Below, piece after piece: positions 8,981-18,366 of a DNA stretch of 64,000 nt. The first letter of the stretch is position 1. Every line of letters starts with the position of its first letter. The notes beneath the pieces are model-generated. The model had not been told where the DNA came from, searched no databases, and worked only from the letters and a program-made list of their open reading frames with translations. Position numbers and translations under genes: made by a program. This DNA is from Scytonema sp. UIC 10036 (GTDB lineage Bacteria; Cyanobacteriota; Cyanobacteriia; Cyanobacteriales; Nostocaceae): contig NZ_WJFC01000023.1 of NCBI RefSeq assembly GCF_009725235.1, positions 35,954 to 99,953 of the forward strand, in the 5' to 3' direction.

Positions 8981-9223
8981 AACTTTTCTCTCCTGTTTGG
9001 TTTAAATAAGTACAGATTCTAACGATAGAACTCTTCTGTTGTTGCAACACGAGTAGTGTTAGTTTTACAATACCTCAATTATGTAGCGTTACAAGTAGAA
9101 AGGAGATTGCTCTTAAACTAAGGTTGCTGTAACCGAAGGGGAATACAGGCAAATATACGATGCGATCGCTGAAAAAGAAAAAATAATATTAGCTGTTTTT
9201 CAAAATATAGGTCTACTCAAATT

Positions 9224-9598
9224 ATGCGAGCTAACGCTATCTGGCAAGGCATCCGTGAAAGTTGGCACTTAAATGAAATTGTAGCAGCTCAATTTGTGTC
9301 TCTACCTGCAAGTAAAGTCATCGAAAAAGCTCATCAATCCTCTTTATTAATAGTAGGAATTGTCTTTGCGATTTTTATAGCGGTTATCCTTTTAGTCAAT
9401 ATCTTTTTGAATCGACAAGTTATTCTTCCTCTTAAGCGCATAACTCGTATCGCCGAAGAAGTGAGTACAGGACATTTAGACGTTGACTTCGAGGAGGTTT
9501 CTAATGATGAAATTGGGAATCTTGTCAAAGCTTTCAGACGAATGAAATTAAGTTTAGAAATGGCAATGAAAAGAATTAGGCGTACTCATGGTGTCTAG
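9224..9598 (+). pseudogene. C-terminal relic of a sensor with TM and HAMP domain
   Basis: The frame encodes WHLNEIVAAQFVSLPAS, a membrane helix (LLIVGIVFAIFIAVILLVNI), then a HAMP domain (RQVILPLKRITRIAEEVSTG, NDEIGNLVKAFRRMK). In intact cyanobacterial proteins of this kind a DUF3365/cytochrome-like periplasmic sensor domain precedes this block. Here it is missing: the residues before WHLNEIV are unrelated and no ribosome binding site precedes the ATG. The TM-HAMP part has no internal stop, so a short protein could be made, but a 5' truncated relic is more likely. The neighbours give no clue to a partner kinase. Confidence 0.6.
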
Positions 9599-9770
9599 TA
9601 ACGGGTGCTAATTGGGTGATTTCGCATTTTGGTACTGAATTCTTCCCCCTCCATGCATATTCCTCAAACACTTTAAACTTACAGCAATAAGGAAGATTTA
9701 AACGAAGTTTCAGTTTTCCAACCTGTACTTGCTTTTCAGAAAAAACTCCAGTTCTCAAGATGAATGAGGT

Positions 9771-10610
9771 TTACATCAAATTTTGATTTTTTGTCTTCAC
9801 TCTCTGATATAATTCCTCCATAGCTGCAATAAAGGAGTTATCCTTTTGCCAGAAAGGTAGGAAATCTCCTTGTTTTTTAATTAAGATTGCCGATACACCT
9901 CCCGTAGTTGGAACATCAATTGTTTGGGGTAATCGCTTTGTCCCCAACCAAAACTCTCTAGGACTTGGTTGTGTGACAACTAATTTCTTTTGGAGTTTTG
10001 TATAGAATGAAGTAGAAGCTTCAACAGGAATTTCTTCAATGTTAAGCTCTTGAGACAGGGCTTTACCTAGCGGTGTTTGAGCTAATTGGGTTTGAAGTTC
10101 TGTCTTTGATAACCCCCGCAATTCAAATAAAAGAAATGGATTGTGGTCTAGTTGAGAAGCAACTAGATAGTAAACTCCAGCAATATGTTTGCAGGGATTG
10201 GCATAGTCCGGACAAGAACATTTTGTTTGAAAATCTTGTCGGCTGTGAGGTAATAAATGCAATCCAAAGTCAGAGAAAGTATCCTCTATGTTTTCTGGAA
10301 CTTCGTTTATTAAGAGCCGGGAAACAATACTTGCTTTGGATGAAAGTTTGTTAATTGCTTCTTTCCAGCGTGTTTTTGCAATAGGTGTAATTTCAATAGA
10401 AATATTGTATGTAGGCTCTTTATAGACACCAAAGTAAGGATTGACAGAGCCTCTCACTTGGGCATTAATATGATTTTTGTCAATATCAAAACTTAAAACT
10501 TTACCTCCACTTGCATAAGCACGCCCTCGTTGAAGCCTGCGTTCATCTGTAAAAGATTCCAATGCTTTAATAAAGCGATCGCCCCACCAAGTTCGAGTAA
10601 ATTTAGTCAT
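9771..10610 (-). CDS. SWIM zinc-finger protein, SNF2-linked
   Basis: This 279-aa protein has a SWIM zinc finger near residues 130-150: KCSCPDYANPCKHIAGVYY gives the CxC...CxH ligands. The N-terminal half (TWWGDRFIKALESFTDERRL) and C-terminal part carry no catalytic motif. In many bacteria, including cyanobacteria, a SWIM protein of this type lies next to a SNF2-family helicase, as here: its ATG is 4 bp after the helicase stop, so the two are co-transcribed. A role as DNA- or protein-binding partner of the helicase is inferred from this linkage. The start is the first ATG. Confidence 0.88.
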   Translation of the reverse strand: MTKFTRTWWGDRFIKALESFTDERRLQRGRAYASGGKVLSFDIDKNHINAQVRGSVNPYFGVYKEPTYNISIEITPIAKTRWKEAINKLSSKASIVSRLLINEVPENIEDTFSDFGLHLLPHSRQDFQTKCSCPDYANPCKHIAGVYYLVASQLDHNPFLLFELRGLSKTELQTQLAQTPLGKALSQELNIEEIPVEASTSFYTKLQKKLVVTQPSPREFWLGTKRLPQTIDVPTTGGVSAILIKKQGDFLPFWQKDNSFIAAMEELYQRVKTKNQNLM

Positions 10611-10614
10611 AATA

Positions 10615-11433
10615 TCACTCCAAAACTGCGCTTTTATTCAAGGCAATGAGTTGCTTAAATGCTTCGTTATCCAATTCCGTTAACCAGGACTCATCTGAAC
10701 CAACCACGCTAGCAGAAAGTTTTTTCTTATCTTCAATCATTTGGTCGATTTTCTCTTCCAAAGTCCCAATTGCCACAAACTTATGGACAAAAACATTTTT
10801 ATTTTGACCGATACGAAAAGCACGGTCAGTTGCTTGGTCTTCAACGGCTGGATTCCACCATCGGTCAAAGTGGAAAACGTGGTTTGCTTTCGTCAAAGTG
10901 ATACCGACACCACCTGCTTTTAAGGAAAGTACAAACGCAGATGGTTCTGTTTCTGGGTCTTGAAATTCACTAATCATACTTTCTCTCTTCTGACGGCTAG
11001 TACCACCATGCAGGTAGTAAGTGTTGCAGTGCAGAGAGTGTTTTATATATTTTTCTATCGCTTCACAAATTTCGGTAAACTGACTAAAAATGAGTAAACT
11101 TTCTCCTGCTGAAACTGCTTCTTCCACCATTTCTGCCAAACGACTGAATTTATGCGATCGCTCAACAGAATACTCACTACTATCCTGCAAAAATTGTGCC
11201 GGATGGTTGCAAACCTGCTTTAATTTCATAAGAGTTGAGAGAATTAATCCCTTCCGTTGAATCCCCTCCGCTTCTTGTAGTTTTTCCTCAACATCTCGAA
11301 TGACAACTTCATACAGTGAAGCCTGTTCTTTTGTCAAATTCGTGTATAACTTTTGTTCTACCTTATCAGGTAAATCATTAATAATAGAGCGATCCGTCTT
11401 CACCCGACGCAGAATTAAAGGTTCAACTAGCTT
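10615..11433 (-). pseudogene. SNF2-family helicase, C-terminal part after a frameshift
   Basis: This is the second RecA-like domain of the helicase whose N-terminal part is at 11435-13846. Reading the frame back past the GTG at 11403 gives LKKLVEPLILRRVKTDRS, the normal continuation of SNF2 proteins. Motif IV (SLLIFSQFTEI), motif V (LSLKAGGVGITLTKANHV) and motif VI (DRAFRIGQNKNVFVHKFVA) are all intact. Re-initiation at the GTG is possible but I see no good ribosome binding site. The two pieces are joined by a one-base change close to an A-run, so either a real inactivating mutation, ribosomal slippage or an assembly error explains it. Confidence 0.85.
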
Positions 11434-11434
11434 T

Positions 11435-13846
11435 TTAAGATTTTACCTTGTCGTTATTCTTCTGAATGGGAATTTCAAACGACTTCCGAAACTGTGCTTC
11501 TTTCTCCAAGTAGCCAGGATTGAGAAAGTTAAAAATTGACCACAAATCCAACAAACGATTTTCTACAGGAGTCCCCGTTAAAGCAAGACGGTGTTTTGCC
11601 GATAGTTTCAAAATCGCTTTCGTTTGGGCAGCTTTAGGGTTCTTAATATTTTGTGCCTCATCCAACACAACCCGTTGCCACTGCAGGCTACCTAAAAGCT
11701 TCTCATCTTTACGAGCCAGGGTAAAGGAAGTAATCACGACATCATGTTCTTGACTTGCTGCTTTAAAGTCAGCAGAATTCTGAAAGCGACTGCTACCGTG
11801 ATGCACCATGGTTTTTAGATGAGGTGCAAACTTAGCAATTTCCTTTTGCCAATTGCCTACAACAGAAGTGGGGGCGATGATGAGGGTGGGTGATAAGGAG
11901 TGAGGGAGTGAGAGAGTGAGGGAGGGAGAGAAGTTTCCTTCCTCTTTCTCTTCTTCTTCCCTTTCTTGCACAACTCTAGCAATAACTTGCAGGGACTTAC
12001 CCAAACCCATATCGTCCGCCAGACAACCGTTAAGTCCCAAACGTTCCAAGTAACTCAGCCAAGACACACCACGTTTTTGATATTCTCGCAGGTTACCTTG
12101 TAAGGACATAGGATCGGAAATTGCTTCAAGCTGGCTTTTGTCTTGCAACTTAGCCATCATTTCTGATAAAAATTCATCGTGCTCAACTTCCCACTCATCC
12201 CCAGCTTCCGCACTGCGTTGCAGAAATTCCAACACAGACATTTCTTGTTGTTCTTTTGTCTGCGACTCCCAGAATTCAAGTAACTCCTGCATTTTATCTC
12301 GGTCTAGTTCCATCCACTGACCGCGAAAATGCACGAGAGGTGCTTTGGCGTTAATCAGTTGTTCCCACTCTTGTGATGTAACAACTTGGTCACCAATAGC
12401 TAGCTCGTACTGATACTGTACGAGTGAGTCGAGACTAAAATAGCCTTTTGTTTTGGTTTTTCCTGCACTTTGCTTGGAAGCAGACGCCTTGAGACGAATC
12501 TTAGCGCGACGGCGACCTACAGGAGTATACCAGGCTGGTACAATCACTTTAAACCCTGTATCTTGCAATACCCAAGCAGTTTCCTTAAGAAACTTAAAGG
12601 CTTCTTCTAATGTCAGTTGCACTCCTGTGGGATGTTCGGTTTCCATTCCCTGCCACAACTGAGGATACATCCGTGCAGCATATCCCAGATTAAGTAGCAA
12701 ATTGGTTTCAAAATCTTGACCGAATTGCTTGTGTACTCCAGCTTTAGTTTTTTGACTCATTGTCCAATAGTCAAAAAGTGCCAATTTTAAAGAGGGGTCT
12801 TGTTTGCTAGCTACGAGAAACTGAAGAAACCAATTATCCAAAGCATCTGGGGAAGGGGAATGCAATTGAAAGCAGAGGTTAAAGGGGGAGTTAGTTTGAG
12901 TGCGGGTAATTTTAGTTTTCCACGCCAGCCATTGCTTATATTCTTCTAGAGAAGTCTTAGTGGAAATTGGGTTATGTTTGCTGCGATCGAGACACTCTTG
13001 AAGCAAAGAATCGGCGATTTGTTTGTCAAAAGAGGCTGGAAACGGTGTGTGAGTCACTATGTTATCAAGTAGGGACTCAGAAAAGTGGCGTAACAGTGTT
13101 TCGTTATCAAAAAACTCAACTGGATCGTTGGATGTCATTGAACCTGCCACACAAATAAGCGGCATATACTCAATGTATTTTTTTATATTTGATTCGTATT
13201 GTTCGGAGATAATTTCCCAAGTGGGGTAAATTTCAAAGGATGGCTTACTGGTTTTTGGTTGTTTTCCTTTTTTCTTAGAAACTGTAGCTTCTAACTCTCG
13301 GTATTTTAAAGCTGGAATATATTGGTCTTTCAAAATAACTTGCTTAAAAGCTTGCGTGTAGTGATACCAAAATAAAAGGTCTGAACCCAGTTGAATTTCT
13401 TGAGAATTGTAGAGTGCTAAAAAGTGGATATCGTTAATAATTTTAATAGCGTTAATGGCTTTCGGCGTTTGAAAATTATCAGTTTTAGTCGTTGTCACAA
13501 GTTCGTAGCAATCTACCTGCCAGTATTGAAAGCCATCATATTCAGCAGGGATTTCTTCCTCCAAATACTTAGTTAATTCTGGTGATGGTAAGGGCCGATA
13601 GTTGTTGGTTGGAAGGGCAAAGTATTTAGGTGATATGCGTTCTCGCAGTTTAATTGCTGGTTCTTGGATGCCCAACGCTTGTATTAAGAATGTTTCTAAT
13701 TCATCTCCAGTCAGATGTCCGGGGTGGAGTGTCTGTTGAGTGCGGTATTCTTTGAAGAAAGGGGTTTCTACCCACAAGTAAAAGGAACCTGACTGCAAAA
13801 AGCCAGTCTGTGCATGAGGTATCCATGTACCATGAATAACTTTCAT
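11435..13846 (-). pseudogene. SNF2-family helicase, N-terminal part before a frameshift
   Basis: An 803-aa piece: a long N-terminal region with no motif I recognise (1-580) followed by the first helicase domain with GCLADDMGLGKSLQVIARVV (Walker A), TLIIAPTSVVGNWQKEI (Ia), VVLDEAQNIKNP (DEAQ box) and LALTGTPVENRLLDLWSIFN (III). It ends IQKNNDKVKS at a TAA; the frame one base away continues with the rest of the enzyme. Together the parts span about 1070 residues, the usual length of cyanobacterial SNF2 proteins. Between Walker A and motif Ia is a 25-residue Glu/Ser-rich insert (about 11885-11965) made from GAGGGAGT-type repeat DNA and absent from the family core. The pair with the downstream SWIM gene suggests chromatin-like or repair remodelling. 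Confidence 0.88.
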
Positions 13847-13913
13847 AACTCAAGCCTCTAGCGTGCCATCATTCTGGAGGACTACAGTTACTTTACCATT
13901 TAGTTAGGGAGTA

Positions 13914-14057
13914 GGGAGTAGGGAGTAGGGAGTAAGGAGTAAGAAATTTTCATTATCTCGTTGTGAGCTATGGTCTGTGGGTAGCTATCTTTTAATCCCC
14001 AATCCTCAATTCCTAGCTCCTAATCCCTAACCCCTAACCCCTAACCCCTAACCCCTA
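13914..14057. repeat. Two STRR tracts (GGGAGTA and CCCCTAA)
   Basis: GGGAGTA units stand in tandem at 13914-13943. A complementary-looking tract of TCCTAAT and CCCCTAA units fills 13993-14057, ending exactly at the ATG of the next gene. The two tracts can pair loosely, giving a stem across the intergenic space. No ribosome binding site remains in front of the lipoprotein start. Confidence 0.75.
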
Positions 14058-14561
14058 ATGAAAGCTTTGCTTCTAACGTTACTTGTGCCATGTGCGATCG
14101 CGCTGACGAGTTGCACCACCTTAACCACCACTCAGTACGAAGCTACAGCACTTACTAAGTATACCTGGCAAGTTAAATATGCCAACGACCTAACTAATGA
14201 AACATCACCGCGTATTGAAACCTTTGGTACTACCTCTTTACTCAATCGTAATGGTATAAAGCCAGAAGGAGCAGTCACTGGTCCTGATGACAAAGGACTG
14301 TGGTGGGCTGCTTTACCGCCAAGACCTTCAGTGGATGAAGTGGAACAAAAACAGCAGGGACAAGAAGCAGGTCAGATCGAATTGTTGAAATCTGTTGACT
14401 ACCAATTGACGTATACAGTGGGTGGAGAACAAAGGACATTGCCTGCTAACTATCAAGTGTATAGAGAAGTCGTCAAAGCATATCCATCACGCACTCCTTT
14501 ACAGTTGACGTTAGGGGTGAACGATGACTCCGTTGAGAAAGCAGAACCATCTAGCAACTGA
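14058..14561 (+). CDS. Putative lipoprotein
   Basis: A 167-aa protein with a signal peptide and lipobox: MKALLLTLLVPCAIALTSC, where Cys19 would be lipidated. The mature part (WQVKYANDLTN...GTTSLLNRNGIKPEG...GLWWAALPPRPSVDEV) does not match a family I can name; the GLWWAALPPRP stretch looks like a conserved core. The start codon follows the CCCCTAA repeat tract directly, so the leader has no Shine-Dalgarno sequence. It diverges from the SNF2 operon. Location in the outer membrane or thylakoid-facing membrane leaflet is inferred. Confidence 0.75.
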   Translation: MKALLLTLLVPCAIALTSCTTLTTTQYEATALTKYTWQVKYANDLTNETSPRIETFGTTSLLNRNGIKPEGAVTGPDDKGLWWAALPPRPSVDEVEQKQQGQEAGQIELLKSVDYQLTYTVGGEQRTLPANYQVYREVVKAYPSRTPLQLTLGVNDDSVEKAEPSSN

Positions 14562-14628
14562 GGTTCTTCTCTTAACGTTTTTGCTATTTTTCAAATACTC
14601 CTTTCCTGCCTGAAGATTACTGATTTCA

Positions 14629-14672
14629 ATGAACCGCAAAGACGCAAAGGACAAGAAGAAAGAGGAAAAGAA
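14629..14672. repeat. Dispersed 'CGCAAAG' repeat
   Basis: The stretch AACCGCAAAGACGCAAAGGA followed by AGAAAGAGG belongs to a repeat family that also occurs at 27824-27860, 48146-48195, 60668-60705 and around 24618. The open frame running over it (14629-14829) is judged non-coding. Confidence 0.65.
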
Positions 14673-14739
14673 GAACGGGAATCTTATAGTGAGAAGGGAG
14701 TCAATACTGCAAGGGCTGAGCGTAAAAATCCGAAAATAC

Positions 14740-14768
14740 GTAGGTTGGGTTGAGGAACGAAACCCAAC
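14740..14768. repeat. 29-bp palindromic repeat, copy 1
   Basis: An imperfect palindrome of the form GTTGGGTT...AACCCAAC with a 5' GTAG. An identical 29-bp copy is at 51530-51558. It is an intergenic hairpin family common in cyanobacterial genomes. Confidence 0.75.
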
Positions 14769-14958
14769 TATAATTTTTGAGTCTTATCGAAATGAAGTGT
14801 TACCACCAAACGAAATAGAGTTTTTTTGATCTGCGCTCGCGCACCTGTGGTATTCATAAAATAGTGTGACACTTAGATGAGTGGATGTATTGAGACAAAA
14901 TCTTGTGTTTTCTGTGCTACCTTTTAGCCAATAAAGGCTAGGATAAGCGGGGTGGCTT

Positions 14959-16200
14959 ATGAGACGTAAGTTACTGACTATACTCATCAGTTTAATCATT
15001 TTATTATCAATTCAAATACCATTACCTGCTTGTGCTCAAACCAACTTTCACGATTTAACTTCGAGTCAAGTTCAACAGCTAACTGCCATTAAGTATAGTC
15101 TTACAACAGTTGATGACCTAGAATCGCGAGGTGTCTTGAGTGTGGATCTAGCTAACTTGCAAAGAAAATATTACTTAACAAATGCACAAACTCTGCTTAG
15201 TTCTCCAGTAGCACCAGAGCAATTAACGGCTTTGTTGAAGAATTATGACAAGCTGCATGATGTTCAAACTTTAAGCATTAAGCAGCGTATCGCGGGCTTT
15301 TTCACCTTTGTCAATATTATATGGTTCGCTTCTAGCATCTTACTGGTAATCGCAATTGGTTGGCTTGTTGCACTTTATTTGCTACCGATTCTCTTTGCAA
15401 TTCCTCCTGGAGTCTATGAAATTATCATTTATGCTGTCTGTTTGACGTCGATTGTTGGGGGTCGAGAGTTTGCTTCTGGAATCGCTGAATTTATTGCTCT
15501 ACCCGGTTGTTTGGGCTTAATTGGAGCATTGACTTTTAGTGAATATTTGCACAGAAAGGCACTTCAACAGTTTTACGAGGAAAGCAAAATCGATAGATTC
15601 TCTCTATATTCCCTTATTCTCTTCTGTATTTGGGCGGCAGTAGCAATTGCTTATAACAGTGTTACGATCGCGTTCCTATCAGTCATTTCTCTAGAGACTT
15701 TCTTGGGCTTCTCGGTATTAGTCATGCCATTATGTTATTTTATTGGCTTTAGAGAAAGAAAAGTTATTCCTCGGACAACAGCCGCTTCTTTCTTGCTTTT
15801 AGTGTTTTATGTAGGACTGAAAATAACCCAAACAGACATTGCCTACCTTAACATTTTCTCCTCTGGCGCACTGTTTATGGGTGCGTTTGTGTATTTCATA
15901 GGTTTATTGATTCTCTCATCGAAGTGGCACGGTCACAACAATCTATGGCACTACGTGGGACTCCAAATATTAACTATTGTTTCTGGTGTTGCAGCAATAT
16001 TTATTGGTTCAGTGTGGCACATTGCCCAACTGCAAGGTATCGGCGGAACATTCTTGTTTCTGTATCTCTTGGAAAAATATTGGGAACTGCCTTGGAAAAA
16101 GCAAAGCTGGGCTTGGGCTACTTTGGGTTTAGCGGTTTTGCTCTATCTTTCATCGTTAATTGTAAGGATGTACCCGCAGTATTTTCTTTTTTCGGTCTAA
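14959..16200 (+). CDS. Multi-pass membrane protein with N-terminal signal sequence
   Basis: Function unknown. The 413-aa protein starts with a cleavable-looking signal (LLTILISLIILLSIQIPLPA then CAQ), has a soluble helical segment of about 90 residues (SSQVQQLTAIKYSLTTVDDL...), then about eight to ten hydrophobic helices to the C-terminus, with short loops and a DRFSLYSLI-type cytoplasmic loop. The first 30 residues could also be a lipoprotein signal (LPAC). No transport or enzyme motif is seen. The neighbours do not explain it. The start is ATG 14959; it lies at the end of a GTGGCTTATG context with weak GGGG upstream. Confidence 0.75.
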   Translation: MRRKLLTILISLIILLSIQIPLPACAQTNFHDLTSSQVQQLTAIKYSLTTVDDLESRGVLSVDLANLQRKYYLTNAQTLLSSPVAPEQLTALLKNYDKLHDVQTLSIKQRIAGFFTFVNIIWFASSILLVIAIGWLVALYLLPILFAIPPGVYEIIIYAVCLTSIVGGREFASGIAEFIALPGCLGLIGALTFSEYLHRKALQQFYEESKIDRFSLYSLILFCIWAAVAIAYNSVTIAFLSVISLETFLGFSVLVMPLCYFIGFRERKVIPRTTAASFLLLVFYVGLKITQTDIAYLNIFSSGALFMGAFVYFIGLLILSSKWHGHNNLWHYVGLQILTIVSGVAAIFIGSVWHIAQLQGIGGTFLFLYLLEKYWELPWKKQSWAWATLGLAVLLYLSSLIVRMYPQYFLFSV

Positions 16201-16425
16201 CGAAGTTGTATCAACTCCATGATAATCTAGCAAAAGCGGATGAAATTCTGAAGATGTCTTTTGCAAATTCTCTGATTTCGCGTGGATAGCTAGGTGGATA
16301 ATCTTGTGTTCTCCAGAGTATACTATCTGTAACAATGCGATCGTAACCACCAGATAGTATTTTTACTGTTGTTTAAGTAAGAAACTGTTACACAAAGCTT
16401 TCCACAAATTTTTACATTCAATTAG

Positions 16426-16590
16426 CACGCTAAGTACGGAAGAGCCGCTAATGGACGTTCCAGTATTAAAGACTTTGAAGATATTGTTCGTATGGATCTC
16501 AACTACCAACAACATTGGTCTATCACCTACGATCTTGGTTTGATCTTAAAAACTCTCAAGATTGTCTTGAATAAAAGCGGTGCTTGCTAA
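16426..16590 (+). pseudogene. C-terminal relic of an initiating sugar transferase
   Basis: The frame reads ANGRSSIKDFEDIVRMDLNY then QQHWSITYDLGLILKTLKIV and LNKSGAC-stop. This is the characteristic end of polyprenyl-phosphate sugar-1-phosphate transferases (PF02397 type, 'WQVNGRS...Y...WS...DL.I..KT'). Everything upstream is lost; a stop codon precedes the fragment. It probably marks the former first gene of the glycan cluster that starts 250 bp downstream, which now lacks its own initiating transferase in this window. Confidence 0.75.
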
Positions 16591-16836
16591 TAACTTAAGC
16601 TATAGTGATAAAGTTGGAGGAGAAATCATCCCCACAAAGAAGGAAAAATAAATTGATTTTCTATGTAAGCGAGAGCACACGTTGGCTCATTCATCACCTT
16701 TGCTCTCTTTGGTACTTTCTTTTTGTGCATTTGCACAATTGCAATTGTACAAAGCAAAAAATTCTTTGGTCATATGCCTAATGAACTGTGATGTGCGGCA
16801 GAGTATGTTTATATTAGTCGCCCAGGAGGTATATGC

Positions 16837-17946
16837 GTGTTACAAGAAAATCGACTTAGCAAGCATCTACCCATTGCTCGAATCGCCATTATGCGATCGC
16901 TTCCCGGCTTGGGCGATTTACTATGTGCTGTACCTGCTATGAGAGCAGTAAGATTTGCTTTCCCAGAAGCCAAAATTACCTTAATTGGTCTTGTATGGGC
17001 GCGAAGTTTCGTAGAGCGGTTCAGCCATTACTTAGATGATTTTTTGGAATTTCCCGGTTACCCTGGAATTCCAGAAGTTGCACCACCAATTCACAAAATC
17101 CCGCAGTTTTTTGCGAACGTCCAGCAACAATGCTTTGACTTGGCATTGCAAATGCACGGTAGCGGTATTGTTAGCAATTCCTTCAGTGTTTTACTTGGTG
17201 CTCGCGTCAATGCTGGTTTTTACCAACCTGGGCAATACTGTCCAGACCCAAATTATTTTTTGCCTTACCCTGCAGATCAACCAGAGGTATCGCGTCATCT
17301 ACGTTTAATGGAATACTTGAGAATTCCATTGCAGGGAGACAATCTAGAGTTTCCTCTATGGCAAGAAGATTTTTTAGCTTTACAGCAAATAGAGGCTATT
17401 CAAGCCCTAAAGAAAGGTCACTATATCTGCGTTCATCCGGGTGCAAGCGTACCAGAAAGACGTTGGTCAAAAGAGTTGTTTGCAGCTATTGCCGATACCA
17501 TTGCTGCTCGTGGTTTTCAGGTTGTATTGACCGGTACAGCCCCAGAAGCTAGTTTAACGCAGTCAATTGCAGAAATGATGCAGACCAAACCAATTGATTT
17601 GGCAGGGCAAACCAGCTTGGGTGCAATGGCAGCCCTTTTAAGTCAAGCAGTCTTACTCGTTTGTAACGATACAGGTGTCTCGCATTTAGCAGCCGCTTTG
17701 CAAGTCAAGAGCGTTGTTATTTTCTCCAACTCAGAGCCAAATCGTTGGGCTCCACTCAATCGCGATCGCCATCGTATTGTGGTAGACAAGGGAGAGGGGG
17801 GAGACAAGGGAGACATGGTAGATAAAAAGGAACTTTTTACCATGTCTCCCTTGTCTACCTTGTCCACCTTGTCTCCCACTCTAGAAAAAGTCATGGCTCA
17901 AGTAGACGAACTACTGCCTAAGGGAGTTTTAAATGCTACTAGATAA
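16837..17946 (+). CDS. GT9 glycosyltransferase (heptosyltransferase-like), with repeat-derived insert
   Basis: A 369-aa family 9 glycosyltransferase, the type that moves ADP-heptose onto lipid-linked glycans at the cytoplasmic membrane face. It shows the N-terminal MRSLPGLGDLLCAVPAMRAV (the GD(x)L acceptor-domain start), the donor-binding HPGASVPERRWSKELFAAIA, and CNDTGVSHLAAALQVKSVVI. The GTG start at 16837 is set by AGGAGG at 16824-16829, seven bases upstream; an ATG at 16833 opens only eight codons. Residues about 316-350 (KGEGGDKGDMVDKKELFTMS...) come from a 19-bp perfect inverted repeat (17802-17820 with 17838-17856) and interrupt the usual C-terminal helix. First gene of the glycan cluster; its end overlaps the next start by 14 nt. 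Confidence 0.88.
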   Translation: MLQENRLSKHLPIARIAIMRSLPGLGDLLCAVPAMRAVRFAFPEAKITLIGLVWARSFVERFSHYLDDFLEFPGYPGIPEVAPPIHKIPQFFANVQQQCFDLALQMHGSGIVSNSFSVLLGARVNAGFYQPGQYCPDPNYFLPYPADQPEVSRHLRLMEYLRIPLQGDNLEFPLWQEDFLALQQIEAIQALKKGHYICVHPGASVPERRWSKELFAAIADTIAARGFQVVLTGTAPEASLTQSIAEMMQTKPIDLAGQTSLGAMAALLSQAVLLVCNDTGVSHLAAALQVKSVVIFSNSEPNRWAPLNRDRHRIVVDKGEGGDKGDMVDKKELFTMSPLSTLSTLSPTLEKVMAQVDELLPKGVLNATR

Positions 17947-18346
17947 TTGGCAGAACGTGCAGAATATTCTTGTCATACACAGCGGGAGCGATCGCAACGA
18001 GACACAAATTCTTCTGACACTAGAAAAGTTACGTCAATTGCAACCCAATTCATATATCACTTTGATGGGGTCTTCACACAAAATCAATTCCTATTCATCT
18101 TGGGTAGATGAGGTATTTATTTATGAAGAAATTGGTGAAAAGTTTGTCAATCCCGAACATGAATTAGCTCTAATTTCTAAACTTAGCCAGGGTAGTTTTG
18201 ATGCTGCTGTCATTTGTACAGAGCCAGGAGAGTCACCATATTCTTTAGCTTATATTTGCTATTTGGCAGGAATTCCAATACGTATTGGTCGCTCGCAAGA
18301 ATTTGGTGGTAGCGTTCTTTCTAAATCGATAAAGGATAATTCATAA
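17933..18346 (+). CDS. Truncated GT9-like protein (N-terminal domain only)
   Basis: A 137-aa protein resembling only the first Rossmann half of GT9 enzymes: NILVIHSGSDRNETQILLTL, SYITLMGSSHKINSY..VDEVFIY and SPYSLAYICYLAGIPIRIGR. The last piece matches the same position in the full-length GT9 genes at 24774 and 27870 (FLCYLAGIPLRIG). The whole C-terminal donor-binding half is missing; the frame ends within an ATAATTC tandem repeat. It is probably a fragment left by repeat-linked deletion, although the reading frame is still open and overlaps the preceding gene for coupled translation. The first residues (NWQNVQN) show that the start is normal. Confidence 0.65.
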   Translation: MLLDNWQNVQNILVIHSGSDRNETQILLTLEKLRQLQPNSYITLMGSSHKINSYSSWVDEVFIYEEIGEKFVNPEHELALISKLSQGSFDAAVICTEPGESPYSLAYICYLAGIPIRIGRSQEFGGSVLSKSIKDNS

Positions 18347-18360
18347 TTCATAATTCATAA
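18337..18360. repeat. STRR tract (ATAATTC)
   Basis: Three tandem ATAATTC units plus a partial unit, overlapping the stop of the truncated GT9 gene and ending six bases before the next ATG. Confidence 0.75.
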
Positions 18361-18366
18361 TTTTTT

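Noticed and set aside
9771..13846. SWIM/SNF2 pair as part of the retron system
   Set aside because: The SWIM protein here is a different, shorter type without the winged helix, lies 35 kb away, and SWIM-SNF2 pairs are common on their own.
14629..14829. 66-aa open frame starting in the CGCAAAG repeat
   Set aside because: The first third is repeat DNA, the end is the 29-bp palindrome, and the composition (KDKKKEEKK) is that of translated repeats; no ribosome binding site.
16682..16942. 86-aa open frame overlapping the GT9 start
   Set aside because: It overlaps the well supported GTG start and AGGAGG of the GT9 gene in another frame and has no protein-like conservation.
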